DNA from: Legionella parisiensis
Lineage (GTDB): Bacteria; Pseudomonadota; Gammaproteobacteria; Legionellales; Legionellaceae
Assembly (NCBI RefSeq): GCF_001467945.1
Contig: NZ_LNYQ01000012.1
Location: 1 to 64,000 of the forward strand
Direction: 5' to 3'
DNA: 64,000 nucleotides
Below, piece after piece: positions 8,571 to 19,588 of the stretch. The position numbers and the translations under genes were made by a program. The notes beneath the pieces were generated by a model that searched no databases, was not told the origin of the DNA, and saw only the letters and a list, made by a program, of their open reading frames with translations. Each line of letters opens with the position of its first letter. Position 1 is the first letter of the stretch.

Positions 8571-8737
8571 CCTTTCTCCTAAGTCATCCTGAAAATATTT
8601 TATGATAGAGCCTATATACAGCAGGGATAGCAAATGGAGCCAATAACTCCTAGAATAATAGCGAAAATAATTGCAAGTCGATACTAATCTTGCCAAAATT
8701 ATAGAAAAATACTGCGAAGCAAACTGGACTTAAATTA

Positions 8738-9469
8738 ATGCCACTACCAAGTTATCTTTTATTTATTGATAACGATCCTATGAGTGAGGATCTCAAGAAA
8801 TATTTTGCACAATTTAACATAAGCATAGTACAACAAAATCAATTACTTCCCATGCAAAATGGGCTAGGGAAACCTATCGCAATTCTGATTAATTGGTCTA
8901 TTTTAAAAAATGATCTCCAGGCGCTTCATCAATTCTATACAAACTATCCTGTACCTTTATTAATTATAAATAATACCCCAGATGAAGAAGCCTGTATCAA
9001 AGTACTTGAAGCAGGAGCAGATGACTTCATTATAAAACCGCTATTACCAAGAGAACTTCATGCACGAGTGAGCGCCATTAACCGACGGGTCTTACGGGCA
9101 CAACAACAATCTGAACATGAAAAAGAAATTTTTCTTTTTGCCAACTGGCGGCTTTATCCAGCCTCACGACAAGTATTTCGTGATAATACCAGCGAAGAAT
9201 TATCTCTAAGCGCTGGTGAATATGACTTGCTACTTACTTTTGTTCAGCAACCTCAACGAGTCTTGGATAGAGAACTTCTATTACACATCACTAAAAACAG
9301 CGATCTAAATCCTTTTGATCGCAGGATTGATGTACAAATAAGTCGGCTTCGCCAGAAAATAGAGGTTGATGCAAAAAAACCCGCATTAATTAAAACCATC
9401 CGCAATGGGGGTTATATGTTTACTGCACAAGTAATCACTTTAAAAGAAAGTGATGTAGTATCATCCTAG
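8738..9469 (+). CDS. OmpR-type regulator with atypical receiver
   Basis: A 243-residue transcription regulator. The N-terminal receiver-like domain (about 1-120) keeps the acidic pair D11 and D13 and the conserved lysine K100 in IIKP. At the phospho-acceptor position the sequence is ILINWS, placing N52 where aspartate is expected. The C-terminal winged-helix domain (about 135-232) is intact, with the LSAGEYDLL and DRRIDVQISRLRQKI blocks and the closing IRNGGYMF. No histidine kinase is adjacent, so it is an orphan. Known atypical response regulators work without phosphorylation or by ligand binding; that it does so here is inferred. It is divergent from the helical protein gene, with a 167-base gap to that gene's preferred start. 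Confidence 0.85.
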   Translation: MPLPSYLLFIDNDPMSEDLKKYFAQFNISIVQQNQLLPMQNGLGKPIAILINWSILKNDLQALHQFYTNYPVPLLIINNTPDEEACIKVLEAGADDFIIKPLLPRELHARVSAINRRVLRAQQQSEHEKEIFLFANWRLYPASRQVFRDNTSEELSLSAGEYDLLLTFVQQPQRVLDRELLLHITKNSDLNPFDRRIDVQISRLRQKIEVDAKKPALIKTIRNGGYMFTAQVITLKESDVVSS

Positions 9470-9541
9470 GAAAAAAAGTTTGAAGCTTATTCCACAAGCT
9501 AACGGTTACCGATTTTTCTAGGATAATAGCATTATTTTTTA

Positions 9542-10804
9542 TTAACGCTTCTTACTGATTTTAAAAACCTTAATGCTTTTAATCGTATTATCACCGACCT
9601 TTAATATTTCCATGCGATAGTTTTCTATAGTTAAACATGATTCCGCTGGAGGGATGTATCCAAGATGCTCAACAATTAAACCACTTAACGTTTTAGGCCC
9701 TATCATGGGTAAGTTCCATCCCATTAATCGGTTTAAATGGCGTAATGTTAAACCAGCATCAACTATAACTGAGCCATCACTTTGCGGGATGATATCACGA
9801 CTAAGCGCAGCAACATCAGTAGTAAACTCCCCTACAATTTCTTCGAGTATATCTTCCATAGTAACTAAGCCCTGAATATTTCCATATTCATCGACTACAA
9901 AAGAACTGCGTCTTTTCATTTTTCTGAAATTTAAAATCTGAATGTTGAGGGATGTAGCCTCAGGAATATAATAGGGTTCATCTGCTGCTTTCAATAAACT
10001 ATCAAGATCCAACTCATTTTCTATAGCCAGATTTAACACATCACGCACGTGGATCATTCCTACCAAATCATCAATTGAAGCGCGATATAAAGGCAGACGG
10101 GTATGTTTTGCTGTTTCCAATTGATACAAGATTTCTGCCCAAGGTTCTTCTATATCGATACCCACAATATCTGACTTAGGAATCATAATATCTTCTACAG
10201 TAGCTTGCTCCAAATCCAATAAGCTAATCAGCATACTTTTATGCTCAACTGGCAATAACCCTCCTGCCTCATGCACTACGGAGCGCAATTCTTCACCTGT
10301 CAGTGATTCTTTTTGTATCTTATCAATTGAGATGCGGAATATACGTAACACCCCATTTGACATGGATACACAGAGATACACTACAGGTGCAAAAATCAAT
10401 TGGAGTATTTGCAAAGGCAGTGAAGTAGCAAATGCAACTTGTTGTGGATAAATCGCCGCGAATGTTTTCGGTATCATTTCAGCAAATACCAAAATGATTA
10501 ACGTCAAAAGTGCGGTAGCTATAGCAATACCAGCATCACCATAAATATGTTGGCCAATCAACGTTGCAATTGTTGAAGCAAGAATATTTGCCAAAGTATT
10601 ACCGATTAATACAACACTCAAAAGTCGATCGGGTCGAGAGAGTATCTGATTCACTCTTGATGCTTGTTTATTCTCTTTCTTGACTAGATGTTTTAACTTA
10701 TAGCGATTAATCGACATCATACCGATTTCAGTGGCTGCAAAGAAAGCAGCCAAGAGAATTAAAAAAAGCAGGATGATAAACAATGTAGAAAGATGGTATG
10801 TCAC
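9542..10804 (-). CDS. CNNM/CorC-type (DUF21-CBS) inner membrane protein
   Basis: A 420-residue protein of the HlyC/CorC group, with the length and domain order of E. coli YfjD. The N-terminal DUF21 membrane domain has about four hydrophobic segments (about 5-25, 60-85, 90-110, 125-150). A CBS pair follows (about 200-320; IMIPKSDIVGID and FVVDEYGNIQGLVTMEDILEEIVGE). The C-terminal CorC_HlyC domain ends the protein. Family members are implicated in Mg2+ or Co2+ efflux and tolerance; the substrate cannot be read here. It is convergent with the regulator gene and precedes ppa in reverse orientation, with a 202-base gap. Confidence 0.88.
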   Translation of the reverse strand: MTYHLSTLFIILLFLILLAAFFAATEIGMMSINRYKLKHLVKKENKQASRVNQILSRPDRLLSVVLIGNTLANILASTIATLIGQHIYGDAGIAIATALLTLIILVFAEMIPKTFAAIYPQQVAFATSLPLQILQLIFAPVVYLCVSMSNGVLRIFRISIDKIQKESLTGEELRSVVHEAGGLLPVEHKSMLISLLDLEQATVEDIMIPKSDIVGIDIEEPWAEILYQLETAKHTRLPLYRASIDDLVGMIHVRDVLNLAIENELDLDSLLKAADEPYYIPEATSLNIQILNFRKMKRRSSFVVDEYGNIQGLVTMEDILEEIVGEFTTDVAALSRDIIPQSDGSVIVDAGLTLRHLNRLMGWNLPMIGPKTLSGLIVEHLGYIPPAESCLTIENYRMEILKVGDNTIKSIKVFKISKKR

Positions 10805-10935
10805 CGAATTTCCTCAAACTTATATAACACGAAATAAAGTATCATATGGTTTCAAAGAAAGCGAGATAGAGTCAATTTTGCAGCCTTATTAAGGTTTATT
10901 TTTGGTTGATCAAAGGCAAGAGATACTCGTTCAAT

Positions 10936-10965
10936 TGGGTTAAATCACTGAATGTCTTTAACCCA
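10936..10965. repeat. Perfect 9-bp inverted repeat
   Basis: TGGGTTAAA (10936-10944) and TTTAACCCA (10957-10965) form a perfect 9-bp stem with a 12-base loop between the end of ppa and the CorC-type gene. No T-run follows on either strand, so it is either a weak terminator of ppa transcripts or an operator-like site. Confidence 0.45.
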
Positions 10966-11006
10966 GAACCAGTAATTTTATTCGCCAGGCGAGAAAATAA
11001 CTTTCA

Positions 11007-11546
11007 CTATTTGTGCTGTTTACTATTAAAACGAGCTACGCTGGATATAATCTCTTCAAACGCAGCATCAGGACCAACCCAACCATTTAATTTAACCCAT
11101 TTACCTTCTTCCAAGTCTTTATAATGGCTGAAAAAGTGCTCTAAGGAATTTAGTAGATGCTGTGGCATGTCTTCATGAGTCTTAATTGACTCATAAATTT
11201 TAGTTAACTTATTTGTAGGAACAGCCAAAATTTTAGCATCAACACCTGACTCATCAGTCATTTTTAACATACCTACAGGTCGACAAGGAATTACTGATCC
11301 ACCTACCAGAGGAACTGGGGTCACCACAAGAACATCAACAGGGTCTCCATCTTCTGACAGTGTGTGAGGAACGTAACCGTAATTGACAGGATAGAACATG
11401 GGAGTAGTTAAAAAACGATCGACAAATAAGACCCCGGATTCTTTATCGACTTCATATTTTACGGGCTCACTATGCATAGGGATTTCAATAATTACATTAA
11501 TTTCTTTTGGTAAATCACGACCACTATTAATTCTCATCAAGCTCAT
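11007..11546 (-). CDS. ppa: Inorganic pyrophosphatase
   Basis: Soluble family I pyrophosphatase that hydrolyses PPi to phosphate and pulls biosynthetic reactions forward. The 179-residue protein has the family signature D66-G-D-P-V-D71 and the preceding active-site segment [12 protein letters not shown]. Its length and C-terminus ([11 protein letters not shown]) match the bacterial hexameric enzyme. It is a single gene, with no same-strand partner closer than about 200 bases. The start ATG at 11546 follows a GGGGAGAAG sequence, a good ribosome-binding site. Confidence 0.95.
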   Translation of the reverse strand: MSLMRINSGRDLPKEINVIIEIPMHSEPVKYEVDKESGVLFVDRFLTTPMFYPVNYGYVPHTLSEDGDPVDVLVVTPVPLVGGSVIPCRPVGMLKMTDESGVDAKILAVPTNKLTKIYESIKTHEDMPQHLLNSLEHFFSHYKDLEEGKWVKLNGWVGPDAAFEEIISSVARFNSKQHK

Positions 11547-11855
11547 TTATTCTTCTCCCCTCTCATCGAAATAAAATATAACGACATTTTAATTTAGCTA
11601 TAACCAAAGAGCAGAAAATCTGTCTTTTAGATTATTCAACATAGGTTATCCTGTTAAAACATCAGGAATGATTCAAAAGTAAAACCGTTCTTAACCCGCT
11701 GAATTTAACTCATTTAAAAAAAATCATTGCACAAATTCAAAATTGCAATGCAAAGCGGCTATTATGCGAAAAAATACATCAAAAGGCAAAGAGAAGCTGT
11801 CGCATTATAATTATTGCGATGTATAATATATCTTTTAATTAAAATGAGATTACTT

Positions 11856-12197
11856 ATGAATTGCTTGTTTTGCAAAATTGCACAAGGTGCGATTCCTGCA
11901 TCAGTGGTTTTTGAAGACGATGAGATAATGGCTTTTCGTGATCTCAACCCGCAAGCTCCTAAACATGTGCTGATTATTCCGAAGCAACATATTGCTACGC
12001 TGAATGATACCAGAGATGAAAACCAGGCCCTGTTGGGAAAAATGATTTTAGGGGCAAAAGATATTGCCCAAACTGAAGGAATAAGTGACGCAGGATACCG
12101 ATTAGTTTTTAATATTAATCCCGATGGTGGCCAAACAGTATTTCACATTCATTTACATTTACTGGGCGGACGTCACATGACTTGGCCCCCGGGGTAG
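11856..12197 (+). CDS. hinT: HIT-family purine nucleoside phosphoramidase
   Basis: HinT-type hydrolase of adenosine phosphoramidates and AMP-lysine intermediates. The frame is open from 11814, but the conserved family start MNCLFCKI lies at 11856, giving 113 residues, the usual HinT length. The histidine triad is H97-I-H99-L-H101, followed by LLGGRHM. The N-terminal CxxC (C3, C6) is common in this subgroup. A TATAAT box lies at 11822-11827, upstream of the chosen start, though with a poor -35. folE follows after 9 bases, so the two genes are probably co-transcribed. Confidence 0.92.
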   Translation: MNCLFCKIAQGAIPASVVFEDDEIMAFRDLNPQAPKHVLIIPKQHIATLNDTRDENQALLGKMILGAKDIAQTEGISDAGYRLVFNINPDGGQTVFHIHLHLLGGRHMTWPPG

Positions 12198-12206
12198 GAA
12201 AAAACT

Positions 12207-12752
12207 ATGGAAAAATTATATAAAGAACTGTTAATACAATTAGGTGAAGACGTAACTCGAGAGGGGTTAGTTGACACTCCTTTACGTGCTGCCAATGCCA
12301 TGCGTTATTTGACCAAGGGTTACAATGAGAGCCTGGAAGAAATTATTAACGATGCGCTTTTTGACTCTGACATGAGTGAAATGGTCATTTTGAAAGATAT
12401 CGAAATGTATTCCATGTGCGAACACCATTTACTTCCTTTTCTTGGTAAATGTCATGTGGGATACATACCCAATGGGAAAGTAATAGGCTTATCAAAAATA
12501 GCACGTATTGTTGATTATTTTGCTCGACGCTTGCAAATTCAGGAACGATTAACTACAGAAATAGCAAGCTGCTTAGAAGCTATTACCGGCGCACGCGGGG
12601 TGGCTGTGGTTATTGAAGCCAAACATCTGTGCATGATGATGCGTGGTGTTGAAAAACAAAACTCAATAATGACTACTTCAGTTATGCTTGGCGACATGCG
12701 GAATAATCCAACAAGTCGATCTGAGTTTTTAACCTTAACTCGGAATAACTAA
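12207..12752 (+). CDS. folE: GTP cyclohydrolase I
   Basis: Zinc enzyme that converts GTP to dihydroneopterin triphosphate, the first step to tetrahydrofolate. The 181-residue protein has the zinc ligands C71 and H74 in [10 protein letters not shown] and C142 in [10 protein letters not shown], with the conserved [23 protein letters not shown] block (about 94-116). It follows hinT by 9 bases. FolP, which acts later in the same pathway, is encoded elsewhere in the window at 39.4 kb. Confidence 0.96.
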   Translation: MEKLYKELLIQLGEDVTREGLVDTPLRAANAMRYLTKGYNESLEEIINDALFDSDMSEMVILKDIEMYSMCEHHLLPFLGKCHVGYIPNGKVIGLSKIARIVDYFARRLQIQERLTTEIASCLEAITGARGVAVVIEAKHLCMMMRGVEKQNSIMTTSVMLGDMRNNPTSRSEFLTLTRNN

Positions 12753-12800
12753 ACCCACTAGTATCCCGGGTGAAGTGTCTCACTCCTCGTATAGTAGCAT

Positions 12801-12908
12801 GGTGAATCGAAGCATAACCCGGGGGAATTTCCACATGCAACTCCTGGGTGCTCGATGCTTCACGCCACCCAGGTCATATTTGAATATTCCCACGCCTAAA
12901 GACGTGGC
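12801..12908 (+). mobile_element. Structured element resembling an IS200/IS605 end or omega-RNA scaffold
   Basis: The 162-base gap between folE and pnp is packed with nested pairing. TGGTG pairs with CGCCA (12863-12867), GAAGCAT (12809-12815) with ATGCTTC (12855-12861), and ACCCGGGG (12817-12824) with a CTCCTGGGT block (12841-12849). Alternatively CCTGGGTG (12843-12850) pairs with CACCCAGG (12866-12873). A terminal hairpin CCCACGCCTAAAGACGTGGC (12889-12908) has the shape of hairpins seen at the ends of IS200/IS605 elements and of their TnpB-associated RNAs. No transposase ORF is present. It could instead be a bidirectional transcription end for the convergent folE and pnp genes. Confidence 0.4.
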
Positions 12909-12914
12909 TATATA

Positions 12915-15077
12915 CTACTCTTCTTCTGTGCCTTGATTGTTCATATCTGCAACTTCATGATGCTTTTCTTCAGCAGGGGCAGTGGTTGTCGCCTCTGCCT
13001 GCGGCTTCTCTTTCCACTCAAGCTTCACACGACCTTGCTTATCAATGCCAGCAACAAATACCTCAATATCTTGACCCTCTTGCAATACAGATTCGACTTT
13101 TTGTGAGCGGTCACTGCAGATTTGGGAAATATGGAGTAATCCGTCTTTTCCAGGTAAAAGATTAATAAAAGCGCCAAAATCAACAATCTTACTTACTTTG
13201 CCTTGATAGGTTTGGCCCACTTCAATTTCTGCGATTAATGCTTTAATTTGTTTTTGTGCTTCTTCCAATGCAAGTATATCTGGAGAAAATAACTGAATTA
13301 CACCTGTATCATCTATATCTATAGACACACCTGTACTCTCAATTAACCCCTTAATCGTTGCTCCGCCTTTACCAATAATGGTTCGTATTTTGTCTTCAGC
13401 AACCTTCATCGTGGTGATGCGTGGCGCATGTTGAGATAATTCTTCTCTATGCTCAGATAAGGCATTATTCATCACACCAAGAATATGTAAGCGGCCGGCT
13501 AAGGCTTGATCTAATGCCTGCTCCATAATTTCATTGGTAATTCCGTGAATTTTGATATCCATTTGTAATGCGGTGATTCCATGTTCAGTACCAGCTACTT
13601 TAAAGTCCATATCCCCTAAATGATCCTCATCACCTAATATATCAGTTAACACAGCATAACGATCACCTTCTTTAATCAAACCCATTGCGACTCCAGCAAC
13701 AGGTGCTTTTAAAGGAACACCTGCATCCATTAGTGCAAGACTGGTTCCGCATACTGTAGCCATTGAGCTTGATCCATTCGATTCAGTAATTTCAGAGACA
13801 ACTCGTAACACATAGGGAAATTCATTTGCTTCAGGCAACACAGCCATGATTGCTCGTTTTGCCAAACGGCCATGTCCAATTTCTCTACGTTTAGGACTGC
13901 CAACCATGCCTGTTTCTCCTACTGAATAAGGAGGGAAATTATAATGCAGCATAAAGCGGTCTTTTGTTTCTCCTGCAATATTATCTAAAATTTGTGCATC
14001 ACGCTCATTACCTAAAGTAGCGACAACAATAGCCTGTGTTTCACCACGAGTAAACAAAACAGAGCCATGTGTTCTTTCCAAAAGTTTTGTACGGATAGCA
14101 ATAGGACGAACTGTTTTATGATCGCGACCATCAATTCGCGGCTCACCGTCAAGAATTCGATTGCGTACTGTAGCGCGCTCGATTTCAACAAATATATTGC
14201 CAATAACATCCGCTTTTAACTCATCATTCTCAGCTTGTAATGCAGCGATTGCTTGCTCTTTTAATTCATCAAGGCGCTGGTAACGCTCTTGCTTGTCTTT
14301 AATCAGATATGCAGACTCAACTTCTTGTTTCATCATGTCTGCAACTCGTTCTTGTAAAGAAGAATCAACTTCAGCTGGCGTCCATTCCCAACGTGCTTTT
14401 CCTGCCTGCGCGGCAAGCTCTTCGATTGCTTTGATCACGTTTCTCATCATTTCATGGCCAAACATGATCGCACCGCGCATAATATCTTCGCTTAATTCTT
14501 TTGCTTCTGATTCAACCATCAAAATAGCATCTTTGGTACCTGCAACGACTAAGTCCAGTCTTGATTGCTCTAAATCTTTACGGCTTGGATTTAATAGGTA
14601 TATGCCGTCTTTATAGCCAACACGAGCAGCTCCTATTGGCCCGTTAAAAGGAACCCCAGAAAGAGCTAAAGCCGCGGAAGAGGCTACCATTGCCACAATA
14701 TCAGGAGAAACTTCTGGATTTAAAGAAAGAACAGTGACGATGACTTGTACTTCGTTACAAAAACCATCTGGAAACAACGGACGAATAGGACGATCAATAA
14801 GTCGTGAAATTAATGTTTCATTCTCTGTTGGCCTACCTTCACGTTTATTAAATCCTCCCGGTATTTTGCCTACCGAATAAAACTTTTCCTGGTAATTTAC
14901 TGTTAATGGAAAAAACCCATTTTCTTCCCCGCCTTCCTTTTTACCAACTACAGTAGCTAATACTTGAGTACCATTCATATTGGCTAATACTGCTCCATCT
15001 GCTTGTCGTGCAATTTCACCAGTTTCCAATATAAGAGTGTGGTCACCAAATGCTATTTCTTTCGTAAACTTAGCCAC
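12915..15077 (-). CDS. pnp: Polyribonucleotide nucleotidyltransferase
   Basis: Phosphorolytic 3'-to-5' exoribonuclease of the RNA degradosome. At 720 residues it has the full architecture: two RNase PH domains separated by an all-helical segment, then a KH domain (about 555-610, with the [17 protein letters not shown] loop) and an S1 domain (about 620-690, [18 protein letters not shown]). The C-terminal tail is acidic and short. It lies 118 bases after rpsO, beyond a strong hairpin terminator, the same arrangement as in E. coli, where readthrough and RNase III control expression. Its end is convergent with folE. Confidence 0.97.
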   Translation of the reverse strand: MAKFTKEIAFGDHTLILETGEIARQADGAVLANMNGTQVLATVVGKKEGGEENGFFPLTVNYQEKFYSVGKIPGGFNKREGRPTENETLISRLIDRPIRPLFPDGFCNEVQVIVTVLSLNPEVSPDIVAMVASSAALALSGVPFNGPIGAARVGYKDGIYLLNPSRKDLEQSRLDLVVAGTKDAILMVESEAKELSEDIMRGAIMFGHEMMRNVIKAIEELAAQAGKARWEWTPAEVDSSLQERVADMMKQEVESAYLIKDKQERYQRLDELKEQAIAALQAENDELKADVIGNIFVEIERATVRNRILDGEPRIDGRDHKTVRPIAIRTKLLERTHGSVLFTRGETQAIVVATLGNERDAQILDNIAGETKDRFMLHYNFPPYSVGETGMVGSPKRREIGHGRLAKRAIMAVLPEANEFPYVLRVVSEITESNGSSSMATVCGTSLALMDAGVPLKAPVAGVAMGLIKEGDRYAVLTDILGDEDHLGDMDFKVAGTEHGITALQMDIKIHGITNEIMEQALDQALAGRLHILGVMNNALSEHREELSQHAPRITTMKVAEDKIRTIIGKGGATIKGLIESTGVSIDIDDTGVIQLFSPDILALEEAQKQIKALIAEIEVGQTYQGKVSKIVDFGAFINLLPGKDGLLHISQICSDRSQKVESVLQEGQDIEVFVAGIDKQGRVKLEWKEKPQAEATTTAPAEEKHHEVADMNNQGTEEE

Positions 15078-15104
15078 GTAATCTTCCTCATCAAGTAATT
15101 ATAA

Positions 15105-15134
15105 CGAAAAAAAGGCGCAGAAAATTGCGCCTTT
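15105..15134 (-). terminator. rpsO-pnp intergenic terminator
   Basis: On the minus strand AAAGGCGCA and TGCGCCTTT form a perfect 9-bp stem (15126-15134 with 15111-15119) around a six-base loop, followed by a T-run (about 15113-15106). This is a textbook intrinsic terminator downstream of rpsO. By analogy with E. coli it would be partial, letting some transcripts continue into pnp. Confidence 0.9.
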
Positions 15135-15195
15135 ATTTAAAGTATTTTTTATAAAAGTACATTTCTATTTCTAAAGAAATGTATTTGCTCATCAA

Positions 15196-15471
15196 TCAAT
15201 AGGAATCTCTAAGTTCGAGACTTTGTATCAACGTTTGATAACGAGCTTCATCGTTACGCTTTAAATATTTTAACAACTTACGACGCTTATTAACGAGTTC
15301 TTGCAGTCCACGTCGAGAATGAAAATCTTTTTTGTGTTCTTTAAAGTGCTCAGTTAAATATTTGATACGGCTTGTAATGATAGAAACCTGAACTTCAGGT
15401 GAACCTGTATCCTTATCAGAACGCTTGTATTCATTAACAATTACTGCTTTATCTGCGCTGCTTAGCGACAT
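15196..15471 (-). CDS. rpsO: 30S ribosomal protein S15
   Basis: Primary binder of 16S rRNA in the small subunit platform. The 91-residue protein has the standard length and the conserved blocks DTGSPEVQV, HFKEHKKDFHSRRGL and RRKLLKYLKR. It has its own promoter in the truB-rpsO gap and an intrinsic terminator downstream. The flanking truB and pnp genes keep the usual gammaproteobacterial order. Confidence 0.97.
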   Translation of the reverse strand: MSLSSADKAVIVNEYKRSDKDTGSPEVQVSIITSRIKYLTEHFKEHKKDFHSRRGLQELVNKRRKLLKYLKRNDEARYQTLIQSLELRDSY

Positions 15472-15513
15472 TATACACTCCCGGAACTACTAAATATTCA
15501 TTTAAAGGCGAAC

Positions 15514-15542
15514 ATTCTACCAAGGCATGTCCAACGAAACAA
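15514..15542 (-). promoter_or_regulatory. rpsO promoter
   Basis: On the minus strand TTGTTT (15542-15537) and TAGAAT (15519-15514) are spaced by 17 bases, ending 42 bases upstream of the rpsO start codon. This matches a sigma-70 promoter and would let rpsO be transcribed apart from truB. Confidence 0.65.
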
Positions 15543-15613
15543 GTACTGAAAATTGTTTTTGTGCAAAAAAACTCATATTTTGGTTACAATTTCTCTTTTG
15601 TATCTTAGAAAGA

Positions 15614-16522
15614 TTAAAAAGAAAGTAATCGTTTCGCTTTAATACCACCTTGTGTATTCCGTTCACCTAACCCAATAAATTGTGCTTTTTTATCATAAAG
15701 ACGAACACAATCTGTTATTTCAACATCTGCTCTATTTGCTACTATTCTGCCTTGACGAATTGCGATTATTTCATCGTCCGAAAGAGTCATTGGATCTAAA
15801 TGGTCAACTGCTCTATCCATAGGAATTATGCAAGCAATCCTCTCGGGTATAGACATGTGCTCTAATTCATCTAGCGAATACATGGGCATATTTTCCAAAC
15901 CGGCTGTATAAACTCGATGTAACTGAGTCACATGAGCCCCTACACCTAAAGCGTCACCAATGTCTTCAACTAAATTACGAATATATGTTCCTTTACTGCA
16001 TGTCACGGTTAATGAGAATTGAATTCCATCAAAAGCGTTAAGTAGTAAATTATGAATGAGGATTTCACGTGCTGCTCTTTCAATATTGATCCCCTTTCTG
16101 GCCATACGATAAAGAGGGACTCCATTATGTTTTAATGCGGAGAACATAGAGGGCGTCTGCTTTATATGTCCTGTATGCTGCATCAATACTTGCAATAAAT
16201 TTTCCTCTGGAATATTAAACACATCCACTCGAGCAATTACTTCGCCTGTTGCATCAGCAGTGTTTGTTTTGACCCCTAATAGTCCAGTAGTCTGGTAACA
16301 TTTATCTGCATCAAGCAAAAACTGACATACTTTAGTCGCTTCACCAAAGCAAAGAGGTAACATTCCCGTAGCAAGAGGATCTAGACTTCCAGTGTGGCCT
16401 GCTTTTGGCGCTCCTAATAGTTTTTTTGCTTTCTGCAGAGCCGTATTTGATGTCATCCCTTCCGATTTATTGAGCAATAAAACTCCATCTATTGCCAGGG
16501 GGTTAATCACTTTCATTATCAT
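15614..16522 (-). CDS. truB: tRNA pseudouridine(55) synthase
   Basis: Makes pseudouridine 55 in the T-loop of tRNAs. The 302-residue protein carries the catalytic aspartate D48 in [15 protein letters not shown] and the conserved [12 protein letters not shown] block, with a C-terminal PUA-like region (about 245-302). It overlaps the end of rbfA by 20 bases. ATG codons at 16522 and 16516 are both possible starts and change the product by two residues. Confidence 0.95.
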   Translation of the reverse strand: MIMKVINPLAIDGVLLLNKSEGMTSNTALQKAKKLLGAPKAGHTGSLDPLATGMLPLCFGEATKVCQFLLDADKCYQTTGLLGVKTNTADATGEVIARVDVFNIPEENLLQVLMQHTGHIKQTPSMFSALKHNGVPLYRMARKGINIERAAREILIHNLLLNAFDGIQFSLTVTCSKGTYIRNLVEDIGDALGVGAHVTQLHRVYTAGLENMPMYSLDELEHMSIPERIACIIPMDRAVDHLDPMTLSDDEIIAIRQGRIVANRADVEITDCVRLYDKKAQFIGLGERNTQGGIKAKRLLSF

Positions 16523-16874
16523 CGGAGGTTGGGGGATTCACTTTATCGATTAGACGGCTTAAGTGTTGTCCATATTCGATTGATTCATCATATACAAAAT
16601 GAAGCTGAGGAACTGTACGCAATGTAATACTTCGCGCCAAAGCACTACGCAAATAGCTAGCAGCAGCATTTAAAATAGTTTCTGCCGTTTTTTTATCATC
16701 GTTGAAGACGGTAAAATATACTTTGGCATGACCCAAATCAGCAGCAACTTTCACTGCTGATATGGTCACAAAACCTGTTAAGCGCGGATCTTTTACTTCT
16801 TTAGGTATTATTTGAGCTAGTTTCCGCTGAATCATCTCAGCGACCCGATCTGTACGTTTAAAATTATGACCCAT
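16503..16874 (-). CDS. rbfA: 30S ribosome-binding factor A
   Basis: Late 30S maturation factor needed for 16S rRNA 5' end processing and cold growth. At 123 residues it has the single KH-like domain with the [14 protein letters not shown] start and the KVYFTVF strand. It lies two bases after infB and overlaps truB by 20 bases, so the three genes are tightly coupled. Confidence 0.95.
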   Translation of the reverse strand: MGHNFKRTDRVAEMIQRKLAQIIPKEVKDPRLTGFVTISAVKVAADLGHAKVYFTVFNDDKKTAETILNAAASYLRSALARSITLRTVPQLHFVYDESIEYGQHLSRLIDKVNPPTSDDNESD

Positions 16875-16876
16875 CT

Positions 16877-19501
16877 TTATAAATCACGCTTAATTTCTAC
16901 TGTTTCATACACTTCAATTAGATCACCTGGCTTCACATCATTGTAGTTTTTGACTCCAATACCGCATTCGAACCCTTGGCGAACCTCTACTACGTCATCC
17001 TTAAATCTTCGTAATGACTCCAAAGTTCCTTCATAGATAACTACGTTGGCACGCAACACACGAATTGGGTTATTTCGCTTAATAGCACCTTCAACGACCA
17101 TACAACCCGCAATCGCACCAATTTTGGGTGATTTGAATACGTCACGTACTTCAGCAATACCAATAATTTCTTCTTTAAATTGTGGAGCAAGCATGCCAGT
17201 CAATGCACCTTTAATCTGATCAACAATATCATATATAACGCTATAATAATGTAGCTGGACTGATTCATGCTCTGCTAATTTCTTAGCACTGCTATCTGCC
17301 CTGACGTTAAAACCAACTAAAATCGCACTAGATGCTATGGCCAAATGAACATCAGATTCGGTAATACCACCAACACCACTTGAAATGACCTCAACCTTAA
17401 CTTCATCTGTAGATAGCTTCACTAAAGCGTCTGAAATGGCTTCAAGAGAACCCTGAACATCTGCCTTAAGTACAACGTTAAGCACTTTCGACTCGCCAGC
17501 AGCCATATTTTCCATAATCCCTTCAATGGTTGATTTCTGACGTCTAGCAAGTTTAACATCACGGAATTTACCTTGGCGGAACAAAGCCACTTCCCTTGCT
17601 TTTTTCTCATCTGGAACAACAACCGCCTCATCTCCGGCATGAGGAATTGCTGATAAACCAAGAACCTCAACAGGAATTGATGGACCAGCATGGTCAACCA
17701 TATCTCCATTATCACCGACAAGGGCGCGTACACGCCCATACTGAAACCCAGCAAGCAATATATCACCTTTATGGAGTGTGCCACTTTGAACCAATACGGT
17801 GGCCACAGGACCTCTACCTTTATCTAAACGTGATTCGATAACAACACCCTTGGCAGCACCATCAGTAACAGCCGTCAGCTCTAAAACTTCAGATTGTAGT
17901 AATATGGCATCAAGCAGATCATCAATCCCCAAACCTGATTTAGCAGAGATATTGATAAACATGGTATCACCGCCCCAAGCTTCAGGAATTACTTCATGTA
18001 CAGTTAATTCATTCATCACCCGTTCCGGATCCGCATCAGGTTTATCCATTTTGTTAATTGCAACGATGATCGGTACCTTTGCAGCTTTCGCATGTTGGAT
18101 GGCTTCTATAGTTTGCGGCTTAACTCCATCATCTGCAGCAACAATCAAAATAACGATATCCGTAACCTGTGCGCCTCGAGCTCTCATCGCTGTAAATGCA
18201 GCATGGCCAGGGGTATCTAAGAAAGTAACATCACCTTTGGGAGTGCTCACATGGTATGCGCCAATATGTTGTGTAATACCGCCTGCTTCGCCAATAGCAA
18301 CTTTAGTTCGACGAATATAGTCAAGCAAAGAAGTCTTACCATGATCCACATGTCCCATAATCGTAACTACAGGTGCTCTGGACTCTGTATGACTTCCCTT
18401 AGTAATCGACTCTCCCAAACCGACTTCAATTGCATCTTCTTTAATGATACGAGCCTTATGTCCCATCTCTTCTACTACGATGACTGCTGTTTCTTGGTCA
18501 ATAACCTGGTTTATGGTTGCCATAGCGCCAAGTGACATCATCACCTTAATCACTTCGGCAGCTTTTACAGACATTCTTTTCGCTAACTCGGCAACAGTAA
18601 CAGTTTCAGGTATTAAAATCTCTTTTACTACAGGTGCGGTCGGTAATGCAAAACCATGTGTTAATGATTCTTCAGCCTCTCTTAATTTGTCTGATTTCTC
18701 AAAACCCTTACGTTTTTTAAATTTACTACGTCCACCACGTCTATGTATTTCTTGCTCTTCTTCATCTCGATCATAAGCAGATTGATATTTAGGCTTTTTC
18801 TTAGCTTTTCTAAAGTCTGGTGCATCTGGTTCAACTGCTTTCTCTACATGTTTCTTTTTAGATTGCTTTTCAACTTTGTGCTCTTCTTTTTTTGGAGAGT
18901 CTTCTACCTCTTTAAGTGTACTTGTGTTTTCTAAAACTTCTGCACTATAGGATTCTGAGCGCTCTGCAGCCGCCTCACCTTCTGACTTCTCTTCCGATTC
19001 GAGTTGTTCTTTTGTTGCAACCTTTACTTCAACTGGCTCAGTAACTGCAGTTTCAGCAACATGTTCTTCTTTCTCAGGAGCAGTTTCAGGCACAGATGCA
19101 GTATCAAGAACAACCTCAGCAGGATATTGCTCTGGTACACTCTGATTTTCCTCAGGCATAACAGTTGGTTCTTCAATTTCAGGTTGCTCCACCAATGGGG
19201 TGCGTTTTACAAATACCTTTTTCTTACGGACTTCAACACTCACAGTTTTACCACTATGCGCATCGTGGCCAACAGTAACTTGTGATAAGCTTTTTCTCCT
19301 CAAAGTAATCCTTTCCGGCGAAACATTTACGTCACGCAGAGAAGTTTTCTTCAGATGATTAAGTAGGATCCGTTTTTGCTCTTCATTCACAGTCTGTTGG
19401 TCATCAGAAAAAGACAACCCTGCTTCCTGTAACTGGTTCAATAAGCGTTCAACCGGAATACCAACGACTTGAGCTAATTGTTTAACCGTCACATCCGCCA
19501 T
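16877..19501 (-). CDS. infB: Translation initiation factor IF-2
   Basis: GTPase that delivers initiator tRNA to the 30S subunit and promotes subunit joining. The 874-residue protein has an N-terminal IF2-N motif (about 1-50), a long charged and Lys/Glu-rich low-complexity region (about 90-290), the G domain near residue 380 ([20 protein letters not shown]), then domains II, III and the fMet-tRNA-binding C-terminal domain. An in-frame internal start making a shorter IF2 form, as in E. coli, is possible but was not resolved. It sits between nusA and rbfA. Confidence 0.97.
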   Translation of the reverse strand: MADVTVKQLAQVVGIPVERLLNQLQEAGLSFSDDQQTVNEEQKRILLNHLKKTSLRDVNVSPERITLRRKSLSQVTVGHDAHSGKTVSVEVRKKKVFVKRTPLVEQPEIEEPTVMPEENQSVPEQYPAEVVLDTASVPETAPEKEEHVAETAVTEPVEVKVATKEQLESEEKSEGEAAAERSESYSAEVLENTSTLKEVEDSPKKEEHKVEKQSKKKHVEKAVEPDAPDFRKAKKKPKYQSAYDRDEEEQEIHRRGGRSKFKKRKGFEKSDKLREAEESLTHGFALPTAPVVKEILIPETVTVAELAKRMSVKAAEVIKVMMSLGAMATINQVIDQETAVIVVEEMGHKARIIKEDAIEVGLGESITKGSHTESRAPVVTIMGHVDHGKTSLLDYIRRTKVAIGEAGGITQHIGAYHVSTPKGDVTFLDTPGHAAFTAMRARGAQVTDIVILIVAADDGVKPQTIEAIQHAKAAKVPIIVAINKMDKPDADPERVMNELTVHEVIPEAWGGDTMFINISAKSGLGIDDLLDAILLQSEVLELTAVTDGAAKGVVIESRLDKGRGPVATVLVQSGTLHKGDILLAGFQYGRVRALVGDNGDMVDHAGPSIPVEVLGLSAIPHAGDEAVVVPDEKKAREVALFRQGKFRDVKLARRQKSTIEGIMENMAAGESKVLNVVLKADVQGSLEAISDALVKLSTDEVKVEVISSGVGGITESDVHLAIASSAILVGFNVRADSSAKKLAEHESVQLHYYSVIYDIVDQIKGALTGMLAPQFKEEIIGIAEVRDVFKSPKIGAIAGCMVVEGAIKRNNPIRVLRANVVIYEGTLESLRRFKDDVVEVRQGFECGIGVKNYNDVKPGDLIEVYETVEIKRDL

Positions 19502-19588
19502 ATTTTAATCCCCTTTCAGCAGTTATATTCATTATTTAAGAATGAACTGCATATTTGCACTACATTAATTTATAATAAATCCATAGCC

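Noticed and set aside
8571-8696. Upstream extension of the 7488-8570 gene to a start at 8696
   Set aside because: The extension has no Shine-Dalgarno sequence, while an ATG at 8570 has AGGAG at proper spacing.
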